This document shows positions 50,302 through 60,836 of a stretch of DNA of 63,539 nucleotides, piece after piece. The position numbers and the translations under genes are program-made. Within the stretch, counting starts at the first letter, position 1. The number at the start of each line of letters is the position of its first letter. The stretch lies in contig NZ_HE997626.1 of NCBI RefSeq assembly GCF_000312385.1, positions 233,253 through 296,791 of the forward strand, in the 5' to 3' direction. The notes under the pieces are model-generated. The model saw nothing but the letters and a program-made list of their open reading frames with translations. It made no database searches and was not told where the DNA came from. The stretch is from Tsukamurella sp. 1534. GTDB lineage: Bacteria > Actinomycetota > Actinomycetes > Mycobacteriales > Mycobacteriaceae.

Positions 50302-51270
50302 TCACTCCGCGGTGCTGTTCGGCGTCAGCGACACCGGAATTCCCGTGCGGTACGGCGGGGCGATGCCGTTGTCGTCGAAGGCCCGCAGGATGCGGCGGCG
50401 CAGCTCGCGCTCGACCGCCCACTGCTGGTTCGCCCGCACCCGCACGGTGAGACGCAGGCTCACCCGGTCGGCGGTCGCCCCGTCCACGCCGAGCATCTCG
50501 GGCGGCCCCAGCACGTACCCGGACAGCGGCTCGTCACCCACGGCCTCGACGGCGGCGTCCTCCGCCACCCGGCAGGCGAGATCCACGTCGGCGGTGTACG
50601 AGATGGGGAGCTGCAGGAACGCCACCGCGTAGTCCTGGCTGAAGTTGGCCACCCGCACGATCTCGCCGTTGCGCACGTACCAGAGCGTGCCCTGCACGTC
50701 GCGGATGGTGGTGATCCGCATGCCCACGGTCTCGACGGTGCCCGTCACGTCGCCCACGTCCACCACATCGCCCACACCGTACTGGTCCTCGATCAGCATG
50801 AAGATGCCGGAGATGAAGTCCCGCACCAGGTTCTGCGCACCGAAGCCGAGGGCGACGCCCACCACGCCTGCCGACGCGATGAGCGGCGCCACGTTCACGC
50901 CCATGATCGCCAGCGACTGGATGACCACCCAGATCAGCACCAGGAACGACACGGCCGATTTGAGCACCGAGCCGATGGTCTCGGCCCGCTGGGCCCGCCT
51001 CGCCCGGCTCTCCCGGTTCCGCTCGGCCCGCGCCGGGTCCTCGTCGCGGCGGCGGACGGCGGCCAGCTTGCCGCCCCCGAGCGATCCGAGCCCGAACCGG
51101 CGCTGCTTCGGCGGCCCCTCGCGGCGGTTGCCACGCACGAGGCGGTCGATCGCCTTGTGCAGCACGAACCGCAACGCGACCGCGAGCAGCACGTACATGC
51201 CGATCTCGAGGGGCGTGTGGATCAGCCACTGCCGACCGTTCTCGCTGAGCTGCAGTGCTAGATCCGACAT
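50302..51270 (-). CDS. small-conductance mechanosensitive channel (MscS family)
   Basis: A 322-residue channel with helix 1 at about 23-41, a charged loop of some 50 residues, helix 2 near 98-118 and the pore helix ASAGVVGVALGFGAQNLVRDFISGIFMLIEDQ (given as one continuous Gly/Ala-patterned helix around 130-160; key residues are the Gly/Ala pairs and Gln). The beta domain VGDVVDVGDVTGTVETVGM follows. It releases solutes on hypo-osmotic shock. TACCGT lies 7 nt before the ATG, suggesting leaderless translation. Confidence 0.92.
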   Translation of the reverse strand: MSDLALQLSENGRQWLIHTPLEIGMYVLLAVALRFVLHKAIDRLVRGNRREGPPKQRRFGLGSLGGGKLAAVRRRDEDPARAERNRESRARRAQRAETIGSVLKSAVSFLVLIWVVIQSLAIMGVNVAPLIASAGVVGVALGFGAQNLVRDFISGIFMLIEDQYGVGDVVDVGDVTGTVETVGMRITTIRDVQGTLWYVRNGEIVRVANFSQDYAVAFLQLPISYTADVDLACRVAEDAAVEAVGDEPLSGYVLGPPEMLGVDGATADRVSLRLTVRVRANQQWAVERELRRRILRAFDDNGIAPPYRTGIPVSLTPNSTAE

Positions 51271-51466
51271 GGCCCCGACGGTACTGAGACTGCTCGATCA
51301 CGCAAGTTCCGACAACGGTGGCTGTCGCGCGCTTGACGGGATGCCGCTGGGCACAGCGCGATCCGGGTGCGGGGCATTCGGTGTCGTCAAGTCGCGACGA
51401 TCCACCCCACGAGCGGAGTTGCCATCGCACGCGGGTCGGGTACCCTCGAAGCCGTCGACAGGACAT

Positions 51467-51508
51467 CCGGACGAGGCGCACCGTACCCGGTCAGCGACAA
51501 GACGGTGC
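51467..51508 (+). ncRNA. guanidine-III (ykkC-III) riboswitch
   Basis: The 42-nt element follows the ykkC-III consensus almost exactly: CCGGACGAGG, then GCACCGTACCCGGTCAG, GACAAGACGGTGC, with the double pseudoknot pairings CCGG/CCGG and GCACCGT/ACGGTGC. It binds free guanidinium. It lies 22 nt upstream of an exporter of the matching type, which strongly supports the call. Control is probably at translation: the 3' strand can alternatively pair with bases beyond the ribosome binding site. Confidence 0.93.
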
Positions 51509-51527
51509 GAACGTCAAGGAGGTTCGC
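51507..51527 (+). promoter_or_regulatory. ribosome-binding-site sequestering hairpin (riboswitch expression platform)
   Basis: GCGAAC (51507-51512) and GTTCGC (51522-51527) form a 6-bp stem whose loop holds most of AAGGAGG (51516-51522), the ribosome binding site. The first bases of the stem (51507-51508) are also part of the aptamer's 3' strand, so ligand-bound aptamer and closed hairpin exclude each other. Confidence 0.7.
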
Positions 51528-51530
51528 ATC

Positions 51531-51845
51531 ATGGCATGGATCGTTCTCGTCATCTCCGGTGTGCTCGAAGCCGTTTGGGCCACCGCACTCGGCAGGTCCG
51601 AGGGATTCTCGAAGCTCACTCCGTCGGTGGTGTTCGGCATCGCGCTCGTCGCCAGCATGGCCGGCCTGGCCTACGCGATGCGGGAACTGCCCGTCGGCAC
51701 GTCGTACGCCGTGTGGGTGGGCATCGGCGCCACACTCACGGTGATCTATGCGATGGCCACCGGACAGGAGTCCGCGTCGCTGGTGAAGGTCGTGTGCATC
51801 ATGGCGATCGTGGGCGGCGTGATCGGCCTCAAGCTGGCCCACTGA
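51531..51845 (+). CDS. gdx: guanidinium exporter, SMR family
   Basis: A 104-residue protein with four membrane helices. It follows SugE/Gdx rather than EmrE: WIVLVISGVLEAVWATAL with the essential E13, GFSKLTPSVV, MRELPVGTSYAVWVGIG and the ending GVIGLKLAH. Gdx exchanges guanidinium for protons as a dual-topology dimer. AAGGAGG lies 8 nt before the ATG. The guanidine-III riboswitch immediately upstream confirms the substrate assignment. Confidence 0.95.
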   Translation: MAWIVLVISGVLEAVWATALGRSEGFSKLTPSVVFGIALVASMAGLAYAMRELPVGTSYAVWVGIGATLTVIYAMATGQESASLVKVVCIMAIVGGVIGLKLAH

Positions 51846-51900
51846 GACCGCCCGGGCGGCCAGGACCGGAGCGCCCGCACGGGAGCCGGAGCGGAGCCCG

Positions 51901-52197
51901 TCAGGCCGCGCGCGCGGCGAGCACGCCCGCCGGGTCCAGCACCCGCCCGACGGGGCCGTTGCGCCGCTCGGCGCGCAGCACCGCGGTGTCCCACTGCTCG
52001 GGGTCGGCGAGGTCCGCGACCATCACGTAGACGTCGCCGCTGAGCACCGCCACCACATCGCGGAAGGAGCTGCCCACCGCCGTGACCCTGGTACCCGCGC
52101 GGGTCATCTCCCCGACCATCTCGGCTGTCGCCGCGGTGCCGTCGAGCACCACGATCACGCTCTCCTCGAGATCGGTCGCACCGGTCACGTTCTGCAT
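51901..52197 (-). CDS. hypothetical 98-residue protein
   Basis: Starts MQNVTGATDLEESVIVVLDG and alternates strands and helices (SVIVVLDG, VTAVGSSFRDVVAVLSGDVYVMVADL, AVLRAERRNGPVGRVLDP), possibly a small Rossmann-like or swivelling domain. Family not recognised. The ATG at 52197 has AAGGGAG 5 nt upstream; a GTG at 52221 would add eight residues. It lies downstream of ppx on the same strand. Confidence 0.65.
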   Translation of the reverse strand: MQNVTGATDLEESVIVVLDGTAATAEMVGEMTRAGTRVTAVGSSFRDVVAVLSGDVYVMVADLADPEQWDTAVLRAERRNGPVGRVLDPAGVLAARAA

Positions 52198-52289
52198 GTC
52201 CGCTCCCTTCGCCTGGGTCACCCCATCACGGTAAGCCGCGAAACCTGCTCCCGCCGTGCGGGAACGCTGGGAAGGAGGTCAACAACGCG

Positions 52290-53264
52290 TTAATTCTGGG
52301 GGACCGCGGCCAGGCCCATCGCCACGCCGTCCAGAATGTCGTGTTCGGACACGACGAGTTCGCTGACGCCCACCGCGGCGAGACGTTCCGCGAGCCGCAT
52401 GGCCACGAGGGCGCCGCCGCCGATCACGTCCGCGCGACCGGGGTGCATCGGCCCCAGCGCCAGCCGCTCCGCCGCGGTCATGCCCACCAGCTTCCGGCAG
52501 AGGGCGACGAGGTCGTCCAGGGGCACGCGGGACGCGTGGATCCGCGCGGGGTCGTACTCCGCGAGTCCGTGCGCGAGTGCCGCCAGCGTGGTGAAGGTGC
52601 CGGCGACGCCGACCCAGGTGCGGACGCCGTCGATCGGCACCGCGGCCACGGCCTGGTCGAGCGCGGCGTCGATCACGGCGACGGCCTCGTCGACCTGCTG
52701 CGCGGACGGCGGGTCGCCGGGCAGGGCCCGCTCGGTGATCCGCACGCAGCCGATGTTCGCCGAGAAGGCGTGCGCCACCTCGCCCTCCGAGCCCTCGACC
52801 AACTCGGTCGAGCCGCCGCCCAGGTCCACGACGAGGACCGGATCCGCCACGGCGAGCCCGGCGGTGGCGCCGCGATAGGACAGCTCCGCCTCCTCGGTGC
52901 CCTCGATGACCTCGGCGACGGCGCCGGGGGCGATCCTGCCGAGTTCCTCGGCGGTGAGGGTGAAGAACGCGTCGCGGTTACCGGCGTCGCGCGCGGCGGA
53001 GGTGGCCACCATCCGCACTCGGGTGGCGCCCAGTTCCAGCGCCTGCGTGACGTAGTCGTGCAGCGCCGCCCGCACGCGGTCGAGGGCGTCCGGAGCGAAC
53101 TCGCCGGTCGCGTCCACGCCCTGGCCGAGCCGGACGATCCGCATCTCGCGGGCGAGCTCCACCAGGCGGTCGCCCTCGGAGCGGGCCACGTACAGGCGAA
53201 TACTGTTGGTACCGCAATCGATCGCGGCCACGACGGGACCGCCGGCGGCGCCGGGTGCGGTCAC
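52290..53264 (-). CDS. ppx: exopolyphosphatase/guanosine pentaphosphatase (Ppx/GppA family)
   Basis: A 324-residue ASKHA-fold phosphatase: AAIDCGTNSIRLYVA (phosphate 1 loop), TSAARDAGNRDAFF, VIEGTEEAELSYRGA and VLVVDLGGGSTELVEG (phosphate 2 loop with catalytic Glu nearby). It hydrolyses polyphosphate or pppGpp. The short two-domain form resembles the mycobacterial enzyme encoded next to eno and divIC. Its start overlaps the DUF501 stop by 4 nt, placing it last in a co-translated unit. Confidence 0.93.
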   Translation of the reverse strand: MTAPGAAGGPVVAAIDCGTNSIRLYVARSEGDRLVELAREMRIVRLGQGVDATGEFAPDALDRVRAALHDYVTQALELGATRVRMVATSAARDAGNRDAFFTLTAEELGRIAPGAVAEVIEGTEEAELSYRGATAGLAVADPVLVVDLGGGSTELVEGSEGEVAHAFSANIGCVRITERALPGDPPSAQQVDEAVAVIDAALDQAVAAVPIDGVRTWVGVAGTFTTLAALAHGLAEYDPARIHASRVPLDDLVALCRKLVGMTAAERLALGPMHPGRADVIGGGALVAMRLAERLAAVGVSELVVSEHDILDGVAMGLAAVPQN

Positions 53265-53791
53265 TCGCCGCCCCAGGGGAACGCCGGCTCCGGCCAGTCC
53301 GCGGGGACCGCGCTGCCGCGCAGCCCGGCCGCGGCGGCGAGCGCCACCGCCTCGTCACCCAGCCGTACGGTGCCGGGCCCCTCGGCCAGCGCGTACGCGA
53401 TGAGCACGTGCAGGCACTTCACCCGGTCGGGCATGCCGCCGCCGGTGAAATCGGTGCCCAGGTCGTCGATCGCGTTCCGCTCGGCGAGGTAGTGCTCATG
53501 GGCGGCACGGTAATTCGCGGCGACCTCGGCGTCGGAGGCGAGAAGCGCCTCCATCTCACGCATGAGGCCCGCGCTCTCCTGCCTGCTGGCCTCCGCGGTG
53601 AGCCGCTGGTCCGTCAGGTAGTAGAGGGTCGGGAACGGCGTACCGTCGGGCAGCCGGGGCGCGGTCTTGACGACGGCGGGTTCGCCGTCCGGGGTGCGGT
53701 ACGCGACGGCGAGCACGCCGCGCGGGGCGCGGCCCAACTGCTCGGCCACCCGGTCCAGATCGGCCTGGGCGACCGCTGCCTCGCCGGGCAT
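53261..53791 (-). CDS. DUF501 protein
   Basis: A 176-residue protein of the DUF501 family conserved between divIC and ppx in actinobacteria. Characteristic stretches are LGRAPRGVLAVAYRTPDGEPAVVKTAPRLPDGTPFPTLYYLT (in pieces), LMREMEALL and GMPDRVKCLHVLIAYALAEG. Function unknown. Its ATG overlaps the divIC-type stop by one base (TGATG), and its stop overlaps the ppx start by four. Confidence 0.88.
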   Translation of the reverse strand: MPGEAAVAQADLDRVAEQLGRAPRGVLAVAYRTPDGEPAVVKTAPRLPDGTPFPTLYYLTDQRLTAEASRQESAGLMREMEALLASDAEVAANYRAAHEHYLAERNAIDDLGTDFTGGGMPDRVKCLHVLIAYALAEGPGTVRLGDEAVALAAAAGLRGSAVPADWPEPAFPWGGE

Positions 53792-54213
53792 CAGTGCGGG
53801 ACGGCGATCGTGCGCCACACGTTGGTGTACCAGGGGTTCTGCTTGGCCTTCTCCGCCTCGATCTGCTCCGGCGTCTGCTCCGGGGCGCCGGGGTGCTGGA
53901 TGCGGTACGGCGTCTCGCCGGGCATCACGTACTGCAGGCGGATGCGGGCCTGCTGCTTGACGTACTCGTCGTCGCCCTGCAGCCGCTTGCGCTCCTCGAG
54001 CGCGGCGATGTCGCTGAGCAATTGGGAGTGCTCCGCGGTCACCTTGTCCTCGCGAGCCTGTTCGGACAGGTACGTCCGAACAGGCACCGCGAGGGTGAGG
54101 GCGAGGACGCACAGCACGAGGAACAGCACGACGGTGCGCCCGGCGCTCCTCGGTTCGGAACGGTCTCCGTCCCGGAGGGTGCGCGCGCTGACGACGCGGG
54201 ACCTGCTGCTCAC
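53791..54213 (-). CDS. FtsB/DivIC-family septum formation initiator
   Basis: A 140-residue bitopic protein: basic N-terminus, one membrane helix (TVVLFLVLCVLALTLAVPV, about 27-45), a coiled coil (EQAREDKVTAEHSQLLSDIAALEERK as heptads) and the family end VKQQARIRLQYVMPGETPYRI. It belongs to the FtsB-FtsL-FtsQ divisome module that activates septal wall synthesis. It lies 22 nt after eno on the same strand, as in mycobacteria. Confidence 0.92.
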   Translation of the reverse strand: MSSRSRVVSARTLRDGDRSEPRSAGRTVVLFLVLCVLALTLAVPVRTYLSEQAREDKVTAEHSQLLSDIAALEERKRLQGDDEYVKQQARIRLQYVMPGETPYRIQHPGAPEQTPEQIEAEKAKQNPWYTNVWRTIAVPH

Positions 54214-54235
54214 TCTGCCGTACTCCCCTCGTCCG

Positions 54236-55618
<1,383 letters not shown>

Positions 55619-55671
55619 TCACCGCGATCCGATCCCGACCAGTGGGAACGCTCCGGCGTTACCCTCCGGGC

Positions 55672-56664
55672 ATGAGCACCGTCCCCGTCCTCGACATGTC
55701 CCTCCTGGACACCGATCCGGCGCGGTTCGACGCGCAGGTCCGGGCCGCCGCGCACGACGTGGGCTTCTTCCACCTCACCGGGCACGGGCTGCCCCGGCAC
55801 CGGATCGACGAGGTGCTCGATACGGCCCGCGCGTTCTTCGCGTTGCCGCAGGGGGACAAAGACGCGATCGCCATGCTGCGCTCGCCGCACTTCCGCGGCT
55901 ACACCCGCCTGGGCGGCGAGCGCACGCGCGGCGCCGTCGACTGGCGCGAGCAGATCGACATCGGCCGGGAATCGCCCGCGCCGTCCGGGCCGGGGCCGGA
56001 CTGGCGCAACCTGCTCGGCCCCAATCAGTGGCCGGAGCGGTTGCCGCGGCTGCGCGCGGTGATGGAGCGCTGGGACGCGGACCTCTCCCGGATCTCGCTG
56101 GCGCTGCTCCGGTCGTGGGCGCGCTCGCTGGGCGCGGACCCCGGGGTGTTCGACGATGCCTTCGCGCACGACCCGGCGACGCTCATCAAGGTCGTCCGGT
56201 ACCCCGCGGGGACGCGGACCGATCAGGGCGTGGGGGCGCACAAGGACTCGGGGGTGCTCACACTACTGCTGGCTGATCCGTCCTCGGAGGGCCTGCAGGT
56301 GCTGCCGCCGGGCGAGCGCGAGTGGATCGACGTTCCGCCGGTACCGGGCGCGTTCATCGTCAACATCGGCGAGATGCTGGAGGTGGGCACGGACGGTTAC
56401 CTGCACGCCACGGAGCACCGGGTGGTCAACCGCGGCGCCGGCGGCGACCGGATCTCGGTGCCCTACTTCTTCAATCCGTCGGTCGACGCCCGCATGCCGC
56501 ATCTGCCGCTGCCCGCGGAACTGCGGACGGGGGTCACCGCCGATCCGGAGAACCCGATCTTCGACACCTACGGAGCGAACGCCTGGAAGAGCCGGCTACG
56601 GGCGCACCCGGATGTCGCTGCTCGTCATTATCCGGACACCGCGTCGGGCGCGGTCCTATCGTGA
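55672..56664 (+). CDS. isopenicillin N synthase-like 2-oxoglutarate/Fe(II) oxygenase
   Basis: A 330-residue double-stranded beta-helix oxygenase. The N-terminal DIOX_N part is VPVLDMSLLDTD to GFFHLTGHGLP; the iron triad is in GVGAHKDSGVLTLL (His, Asp) and HATEHRVVN (His), with the 2-oxoglutarate Arg in RISVPYFF. Substrate unknown. TACCCT (55660-55665) lies 6 nt before the ATG, so it is probably leaderless. The next gene begins 4 nt after its stop. Divergent from eno. Confidence 0.88.
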   Translation: MSTVPVLDMSLLDTDPARFDAQVRAAAHDVGFFHLTGHGLPRHRIDEVLDTARAFFALPQGDKDAIAMLRSPHFRGYTRLGGERTRGAVDWREQIDIGRESPAPSGPGPDWRNLLGPNQWPERLPRLRAVMERWDADLSRISLALLRSWARSLGADPGVFDDAFAHDPATLIKVVRYPAGTRTDQGVGAHKDSGVLTLLLADPSSEGLQVLPPGEREWIDVPPVPGAFIVNIGEMLEVGTDGYLHATEHRVVNRGAGGDRISVPYFFNPSVDARMPHLPLPAELRTGVTADPENPIFDTYGANAWKSRLRAHPDVAARHYPDTASGAVLS

Positions 56665-56668
56665 GGGC

Positions 56669-57064
56669 ATGACCGGCGCAGCCCCGCTCGTCCTCGTCTA
56701 CTCCTCGCACGCGCACCACCGCGCGGAGATCATCGCCGCCCTCGGCACCCGTCCGGCGCCGGCCCTGCCCGCCATCGAGGTGGTGGAGACCGCCACGGCC
56801 GCCGCGGTGGTGGACCGGCTCGACCGGGGCGGCGTCAGCCTCGCGATCCTCGACGGGGAGGCGATGCCGGCCGGAGGGATGGGCGTCGCGCGGCAATTGC
56901 GGGACGAGATCGAGCCGTGCCCGCCGTTGCTGGTGATCATCGCCCGCAAGGCCGACGGCTGGTTGGCACGGTGGTCCCATGCCGACGGCTGGGTCTCGCA
57001 CCCGCTCGATCCCTTCGAGCTCGCCGCCGCGGCCGCGCGGCTCCTGGCCCCCGCCCCCGGATAG
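56669..57064 (+). CDS. receiver-like (pseudo-receiver) protein preceding nuo
   Basis: A 131-residue single receiver domain without an output domain, corresponding by position to the response-regulator gene upstream of nuoA in M. tuberculosis. D62 (LAILDGEAMPAGG) matches the phospho-acceptor, but the acidic pair is replaced by Tyr-Ser-Ser (VLVYSSH), the switch Thr by Ala92 and the conserved Lys by His111 (VSHPLD). Phosphorylation is therefore doubtful. TATCGT inside the upstream gene lies 6 nt before the ATG (leaderless). Confidence 0.78.
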   Translation: MTGAAPLVLVYSSHAHHRAEIIAALGTRPAPALPAIEVVETATAAAVVDRLDRGGVSLAILDGEAMPAGGMGVARQLRDEIEPCPPLLVIIARKADGWLARWSHADGWVSHPLDPFELAAAAARLLAPAPG

Positions 57065-57119
57065 GCGACACGCGCCCGCCCGAAATGGAGAAACCGGGCC
57101 CCCAACGAGTCATCGGACC

Positions 57120-57142
57120 TATAGTTGTGGCGTAGCTCACAA
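57120..57142 (+). promoter_or_regulatory. nuo operon promoter with Crp-type site
   Basis: TATAGT (57120-57125) is a near-consensus -10. TTGTG-N8-CACAA (57125-57142) overlaps its end and the expected transcription start near 57132. The half-sites match GTG-N8-CAC of Crp/Fnr-family regulators. Binding here would be expected to repress. A 70-80 nt leader follows. Confidence 0.55.
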
Positions 57143-57150
57143 TCCAGGTC

Positions 57151-57175
57151 AGGGGAGCCTAACCGGTTCTCCCCT
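57151..57175 (+). promoter_or_regulatory. hairpin in the nuo leader
   Basis: AGGGGAG (57151-57157) and CTCCCCT (57169-57175) pair perfectly over 7 bp with an 11-nt loop; TCGGG and then TTTT follow. It resembles a weak terminator or mRNA stabiliser between promoter and nuoA. Confidence 0.4.
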
Positions 57176-57211
57176 TCGGGTTTTCGCACACGAGGCGGAA
57201 GGAGCGTGGCC

Positions 57212-57571
57212 GTGAACCTGTACGTGCCGATCCTGGTACTCGGGGCGATAGCGACCGCCTTCGCCGTGTTCTCCGTCGGCGTCGCGCGGTTCGTCGGTCC
57301 CCGCCGGCGCAACCGCGCCAAGCTCGAGGCGTACGAGTGCGGCATCGACCCGTCCCCCACCCCCGAGGGCTCCGCCCGGTTCCCCGTGAAGTTCTATCTC
57401 ACGGCGATGTTGTTCATCATCTTCGACATCGAGATCGTCTTCCTCTACCCGTGGGCCGTGCACTTCGACGTCCTCGGCGGCTACGGGCTGTTCGTGATGG
57501 CCCTGTTCCTCGTCAACGTCACGGTCGCCTACGTCTACGAGTGGCGGCGGGGAGGCCTCGCATGGGATTAG
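57212..57571 (+). CDS. nuoA: NADH-quinone oxidoreductase subunit A
   Basis: A 119-residue membrane subunit of complex I with three helices. Typical stretches are [46 protein letters not shown], quoted by its key residues: the loop Cys and the Asp/Glu pair in FDIEIVF that belong to the quinone-proton connection. The GTG at 57212 is favoured over the one at 57206 because AAGGAG is then 7 nt upstream. First gene of nuoA-G; overlaps nuoB by 10 nt. Confidence 0.96.
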   Translation: MNLYVPILVLGAIATAFAVFSVGVARFVGPRRRNRAKLEAYECGIDPSPTPEGSARFPVKFYLTAMLFIIFDIEIVFLYPWAVHFDVLGGYGLFVMALFLVNVTVAYVYEWRRGGLAWD

Positions 57572-58116
57572 AGGACAAGGTCCCGGGCGGGTTCCTGCTG
57601 TCGACGCTGGAGACGGTGGCGGGGTACGCGCGGAAGGGTTCGCTCTGGCCCGCCACGTTCGGCCTCGCCTGCTGCGCGATCGAGATGATGGCCACCACGG
57701 GTCCCAAGTTCGACATCGCCCGGTTCGGCATGGAGGCCTTCCGCGCCTCGCCGCGCCAAGCGGACCTGATGATCGTCGCCGGCCGGGTCAGCCAGAAGAT
57801 GGCGCCCGTGCTGCGGCAGGTGTACGACCAGATGGCCGAGCCGAAATGGGTTCTGGCGATGGGGGTCTGCGCAAGCTCCGGCGGCATGTTCAACAATTAC
57901 GCGATCGTGCAGGGCGTGGACCACGTGGTGCCGGTGGACATCTACCTCCCCGGCTGCCCGCCACGGCCGGAGATGCTGCTCAACGCGCTCATCGCGCTGC
58001 ACGACAAGGTGGGGAGCACCCCGATGGGCGTGCACCGGGAGGAGGCGCGCCGCGCCGCCGAGGAGGCCGCGCTGTCGGCCACGCCCACCATCGAGCTCAA
58101 GGGGCTGCTGCGATGA
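57562..58116 (+). CDS. nuoB: NADH-quinone oxidoreductase subunit B
   Basis: A 184-residue peripheral-arm subunit holding cluster N2, which passes electrons to quinone. The four ligands are C37, C38 ([10 protein letters not shown]), C103 (GVCASSGG) and C132 (PGCPPRPE). Starts within nuoA and its TGA overlaps the nuoC ATG (ATGA), so translation is coupled. Confidence 0.97.
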   Translation: MGLEDKVPGGFLLSTLETVAGYARKGSLWPATFGLACCAIEMMATTGPKFDIARFGMEAFRASPRQADLMIVAGRVSQKMAPVLRQVYDQMAEPKWVLAMGVCASSGGMFNNYAIVQGVDHVVPVDIYLPGCPPRPEMLLNALIALHDKVGSTPMGVHREEARRAAEEAALSATPTIELKGLLR

Positions 58117-58835
58117 CGGACCGCCCCGACGCACCGGAGCCGGAGCGCGCCGTCGAACCGGCCGCGCCCGCGCCCGATGTGGTGCGCACGCGCCGCGGCA
58201 TGTTCAGCGAGGGCACCGGGGACACATCGGGTTACGGCCGGATCCGGCGGCCCGTCGCCATGCCCGGGCAGGGCGCCGAGCCCCTGCCGGAGGGGTACGG
58301 CGGCGTGGTCGCCGCGCTGCGGGAATCGCTCGCGGAGACCGACGGTGCGCCGGCCTTCGCCGACGCGGTGGACGCCGTGGTGGTGTACCGGGGCGAGGTC
58401 ACGCTGCGGGTGCCCCGCGAGCACCTGGTGGCGGTGGCGCAGCGGCTGCGGGACGAGCCCGACCTCCGGTTCGAGATGTGCCTGGGGACCTCGGGCGTGC
58501 ACTTCCCCGAGGACGCCGGCGCCGAGCTGCGCGCGGTGACGCACCTGCAGTCGATCACCTGGGGTCGGCGCCTGCGCCTCGAAACCTGTTGCCCCGACGA
58601 CGATCCGCACGTTCCGTCGTTGTTCTCCGTGTACCCCACCGTGGACTGGCACGAGCGGGAGACCTTCGACTTCTTCGGGATCGTGTTCGACGGGCACCCG
58701 TCGCTCACCCGGATCGAGATGCCGGACGACTGGGACGGACATCCCCAGCGCAAGGATTACCCACTGGGCGGCATCGGGGTGCAGTTCCGCGGCGCGGAAG
58801 TGGCGCCGCCCGAATCGCGGAGGTCGTACTCGTGA
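58113..58835 (+). CDS. nuoC: NADH-quinone oxidoreductase subunit C
   Basis: A 240-residue peripheral-arm subunit. An acidic/proline-rich N-terminal extension of about 60 residues precedes the 30-kDa domain with [15 protein letters not shown]-like [39 protein letters not shown] and the ending [12 protein letters not shown], cited as landmarks. It is separate from NuoD, unlike the fused CD of enterobacteria. ATGA/GTGA overlaps on both sides. Confidence 0.95.
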   Translation: MTDRPDAPEPERAVEPAAPAPDVVRTRRGMFSEGTGDTSGYGRIRRPVAMPGQGAEPLPEGYGGVVAALRESLAETDGAPAFADAVDAVVVYRGEVTLRVPREHLVAVAQRLRDEPDLRFEMCLGTSGVHFPEDAGAELRAVTHLQSITWGRRLRLETCCPDDDPHVPSLFSVYPTVDWHERETFDFFGIVFDGHPSLTRIEMPDDWDGHPQRKDYPLGGIGVQFRGAEVAPPESRRSYS

Positions 58836-60112
58836 CCGCCACCTACACCGCCATGGGCTCCGACTGGGAAGACATCGCCGCCGAGGCGGTAGGCCACGAG
58901 CGGATCGTGGTCAACATGGGCCCGCAGCACCCCTCCACGCACGGCGTGCTGCGCCTGATCCTGGAGTTGGACGGGGAGACCGTGACCGAGGCGCGCTGCG
59001 GGATCGGGTTCCTGCACACGGGGATCGAGAAGAATCTCGAGTTCCGCAACTGGACGCAGGGCACCACGTTCGTCACCCGGATGGACTATCTGGCGCCGTT
59101 GTTCAACGAGACCGCCTACTGCCTGGCGGTGGAGAAGCTGCTGGGCGTCACGGAGGAGATCCCGGAGCGGGCCACCGTGATCCGGGTGCTCATGATGGAG
59201 CTCAACCGGGTCACCAGCCACCTGGTGGCGCTGGCGACGGGCGGCATGGAACTGGGCGCGGTGTCCCCCATGCTCAAGGGTTTCGAGCTGCGCGAGCACG
59301 TCCTGGACGTGTTCGAGACCATCACCGGCCTGCGGATGAACCACGCCTACATCCGTCCCGGCGGAGTGGCCGCGGACCTGCCCGAGGAGGCGGTGCCGCA
59401 GATCCGCGCGCTGCTCACGGAGCTGCCGCCCGAGCTGGACGCGATGGCGTCGATGCTCAACGAGAACCCGATCTGGATCGCGCGCACCAAGAACGTGGGC
59501 TACCTGGACCTCACCGGCTGCATGGCGCTGGGCATCACCGGCCCCGTGCTCCGGTCCACCGGCCTCCCGCACGATCTGCGTCGCGCCGAACCGTACTGCG
59601 GATACCAGGATTACGAGTTCGACGTGATCACCGACGACGGCGCCGACTGCTACGGGCGGTACATCATCCGGGTCAAGGAGATGGCGCAGTCGCTGCGCAT
59701 CGTGGAGCAGTGCCTGGACAGGCTGCGGCCGGGACCGGTGATGATCGACGACGCCCGGTTGGGCTGGCCGGCCGACCTCACGGTGGGGCCGGACGGGCTG
59801 GGCAACTCGCGCGCACACATCGCCGAGATCATGGGCGAGTCCATGGAATCGCTGATCCACCACTTCAAGCTGGTGACGGAGGGCTTCGCGGTGCCGCCCG
59901 GCCAAGTGGCCGTGTCCGTGGAGGCGCCGCGCGGCGAACTGCTGGTGCACGCGGTCAGCGACGGGGGGACGCGCCCGTACCGGGTGCACTTCCGCGACCC
60001 GTCGTTCACGAATCTGCAGGCGGTGGCGGCGATGTGCGAGGGCGGCATGGTCTCCGACGTGATCGCCGCGGTCGCCAGCATCGATCCGGTGATGGGAGGC
60101 GTCGACCGATGA
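58832..60112 (+). CDS. nuoD: NADH-quinone oxidoreductase subunit D
   Basis: A 426-residue 49-kDa-type subunit forming the quinone cavity with NuoB. Landmarks are [17 protein letters not shown] (quinone-binding His), [22 protein letters not shown] and the C-terminal [11 protein letters not shown]. The GTG start overlaps nuoC; an internal ATG eight codons on is less likely. Overlaps nuoE by ATGA. Confidence 0.96.
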   Translation: MTATYTAMGSDWEDIAAEAVGHERIVVNMGPQHPSTHGVLRLILELDGETVTEARCGIGFLHTGIEKNLEFRNWTQGTTFVTRMDYLAPLFNETAYCLAVEKLLGVTEEIPERATVIRVLMMELNRVTSHLVALATGGMELGAVSPMLKGFELREHVLDVFETITGLRMNHAYIRPGGVAADLPEEAVPQIRALLTELPPELDAMASMLNENPIWIARTKNVGYLDLTGCMALGITGPVLRSTGLPHDLRRAEPYCGYQDYEFDVITDDGADCYGRYIIRVKEMAQSLRIVEQCLDRLRPGPVMIDDARLGWPADLTVGPDGLGNSRAHIAEIMGESMESLIHHFKLVTEGFAVPPGQVAVSVEAPRGELLVHAVSDGGTRPYRVHFRDPSFTNLQAVAAMCEGGMVSDVIAAVASIDPVMGGVDR

Positions 60113-60836
60113 CCGATCCCGTGTTCGTACCGCTCGCCGAATTCGGCGCCCGGCCGCAGGAGTCCGTACAGCTGTACCGGCCCGGCGCCCGCACCGCGTA
60201 CCCGGCGGACGTGACCGCCCGCCTGGACGCCGACGCCGCAGTCCTCGTGGCCCGCTATCCCGAGGCCCGCTCCGCGCTGCTGCCGCTGCTGCACCTGGTG
60301 CAGGCCGAGGACGGCTACATCACCCCCGCGGGGATCGAGTTCTGCGCCCGCACACTGGGGCTCACCGCCGCCGACGTGGTCTCGGTGGCCACCTTCTACT
60401 CCATGTACCGCCGCGGCCCCACCGGCGAATACCTGGTGGGCGTGTGCACCACCACGCTGTGCGCGGTGCTGGGCGGCGACGCGATCCTCGACGCGCTGTG
60501 CGCGCACCTCGGCGTCCAGCCCGGCGGCACCACCGAGGACGGCACCGTCACCGTCGAGCGCATCGAGTGCAACGCGGCGTGCGACTACGCACCCGTGGTG
60601 ATGGTCAACTGGGAGTACTTCGACGACCAGACGGTGGCGAGCGCCCGGGCCCTGGTGGACGCCCTCCGCACCGGTACCCCGCCGAACCCCACCCGTGGCG
60701 CCCCGCTCTGCGGGTTCCGCGAAACCTCCCGGCTCCTGGCGGGATTCGATGACGACCGTCCGGGCGCGGTGTCTGCCTCCGGGGTGGGCGGCGAGCCGAC
60801 GCTGGCCGGCCTGCGAGCGGCCCGGGAGGCGGAGTC

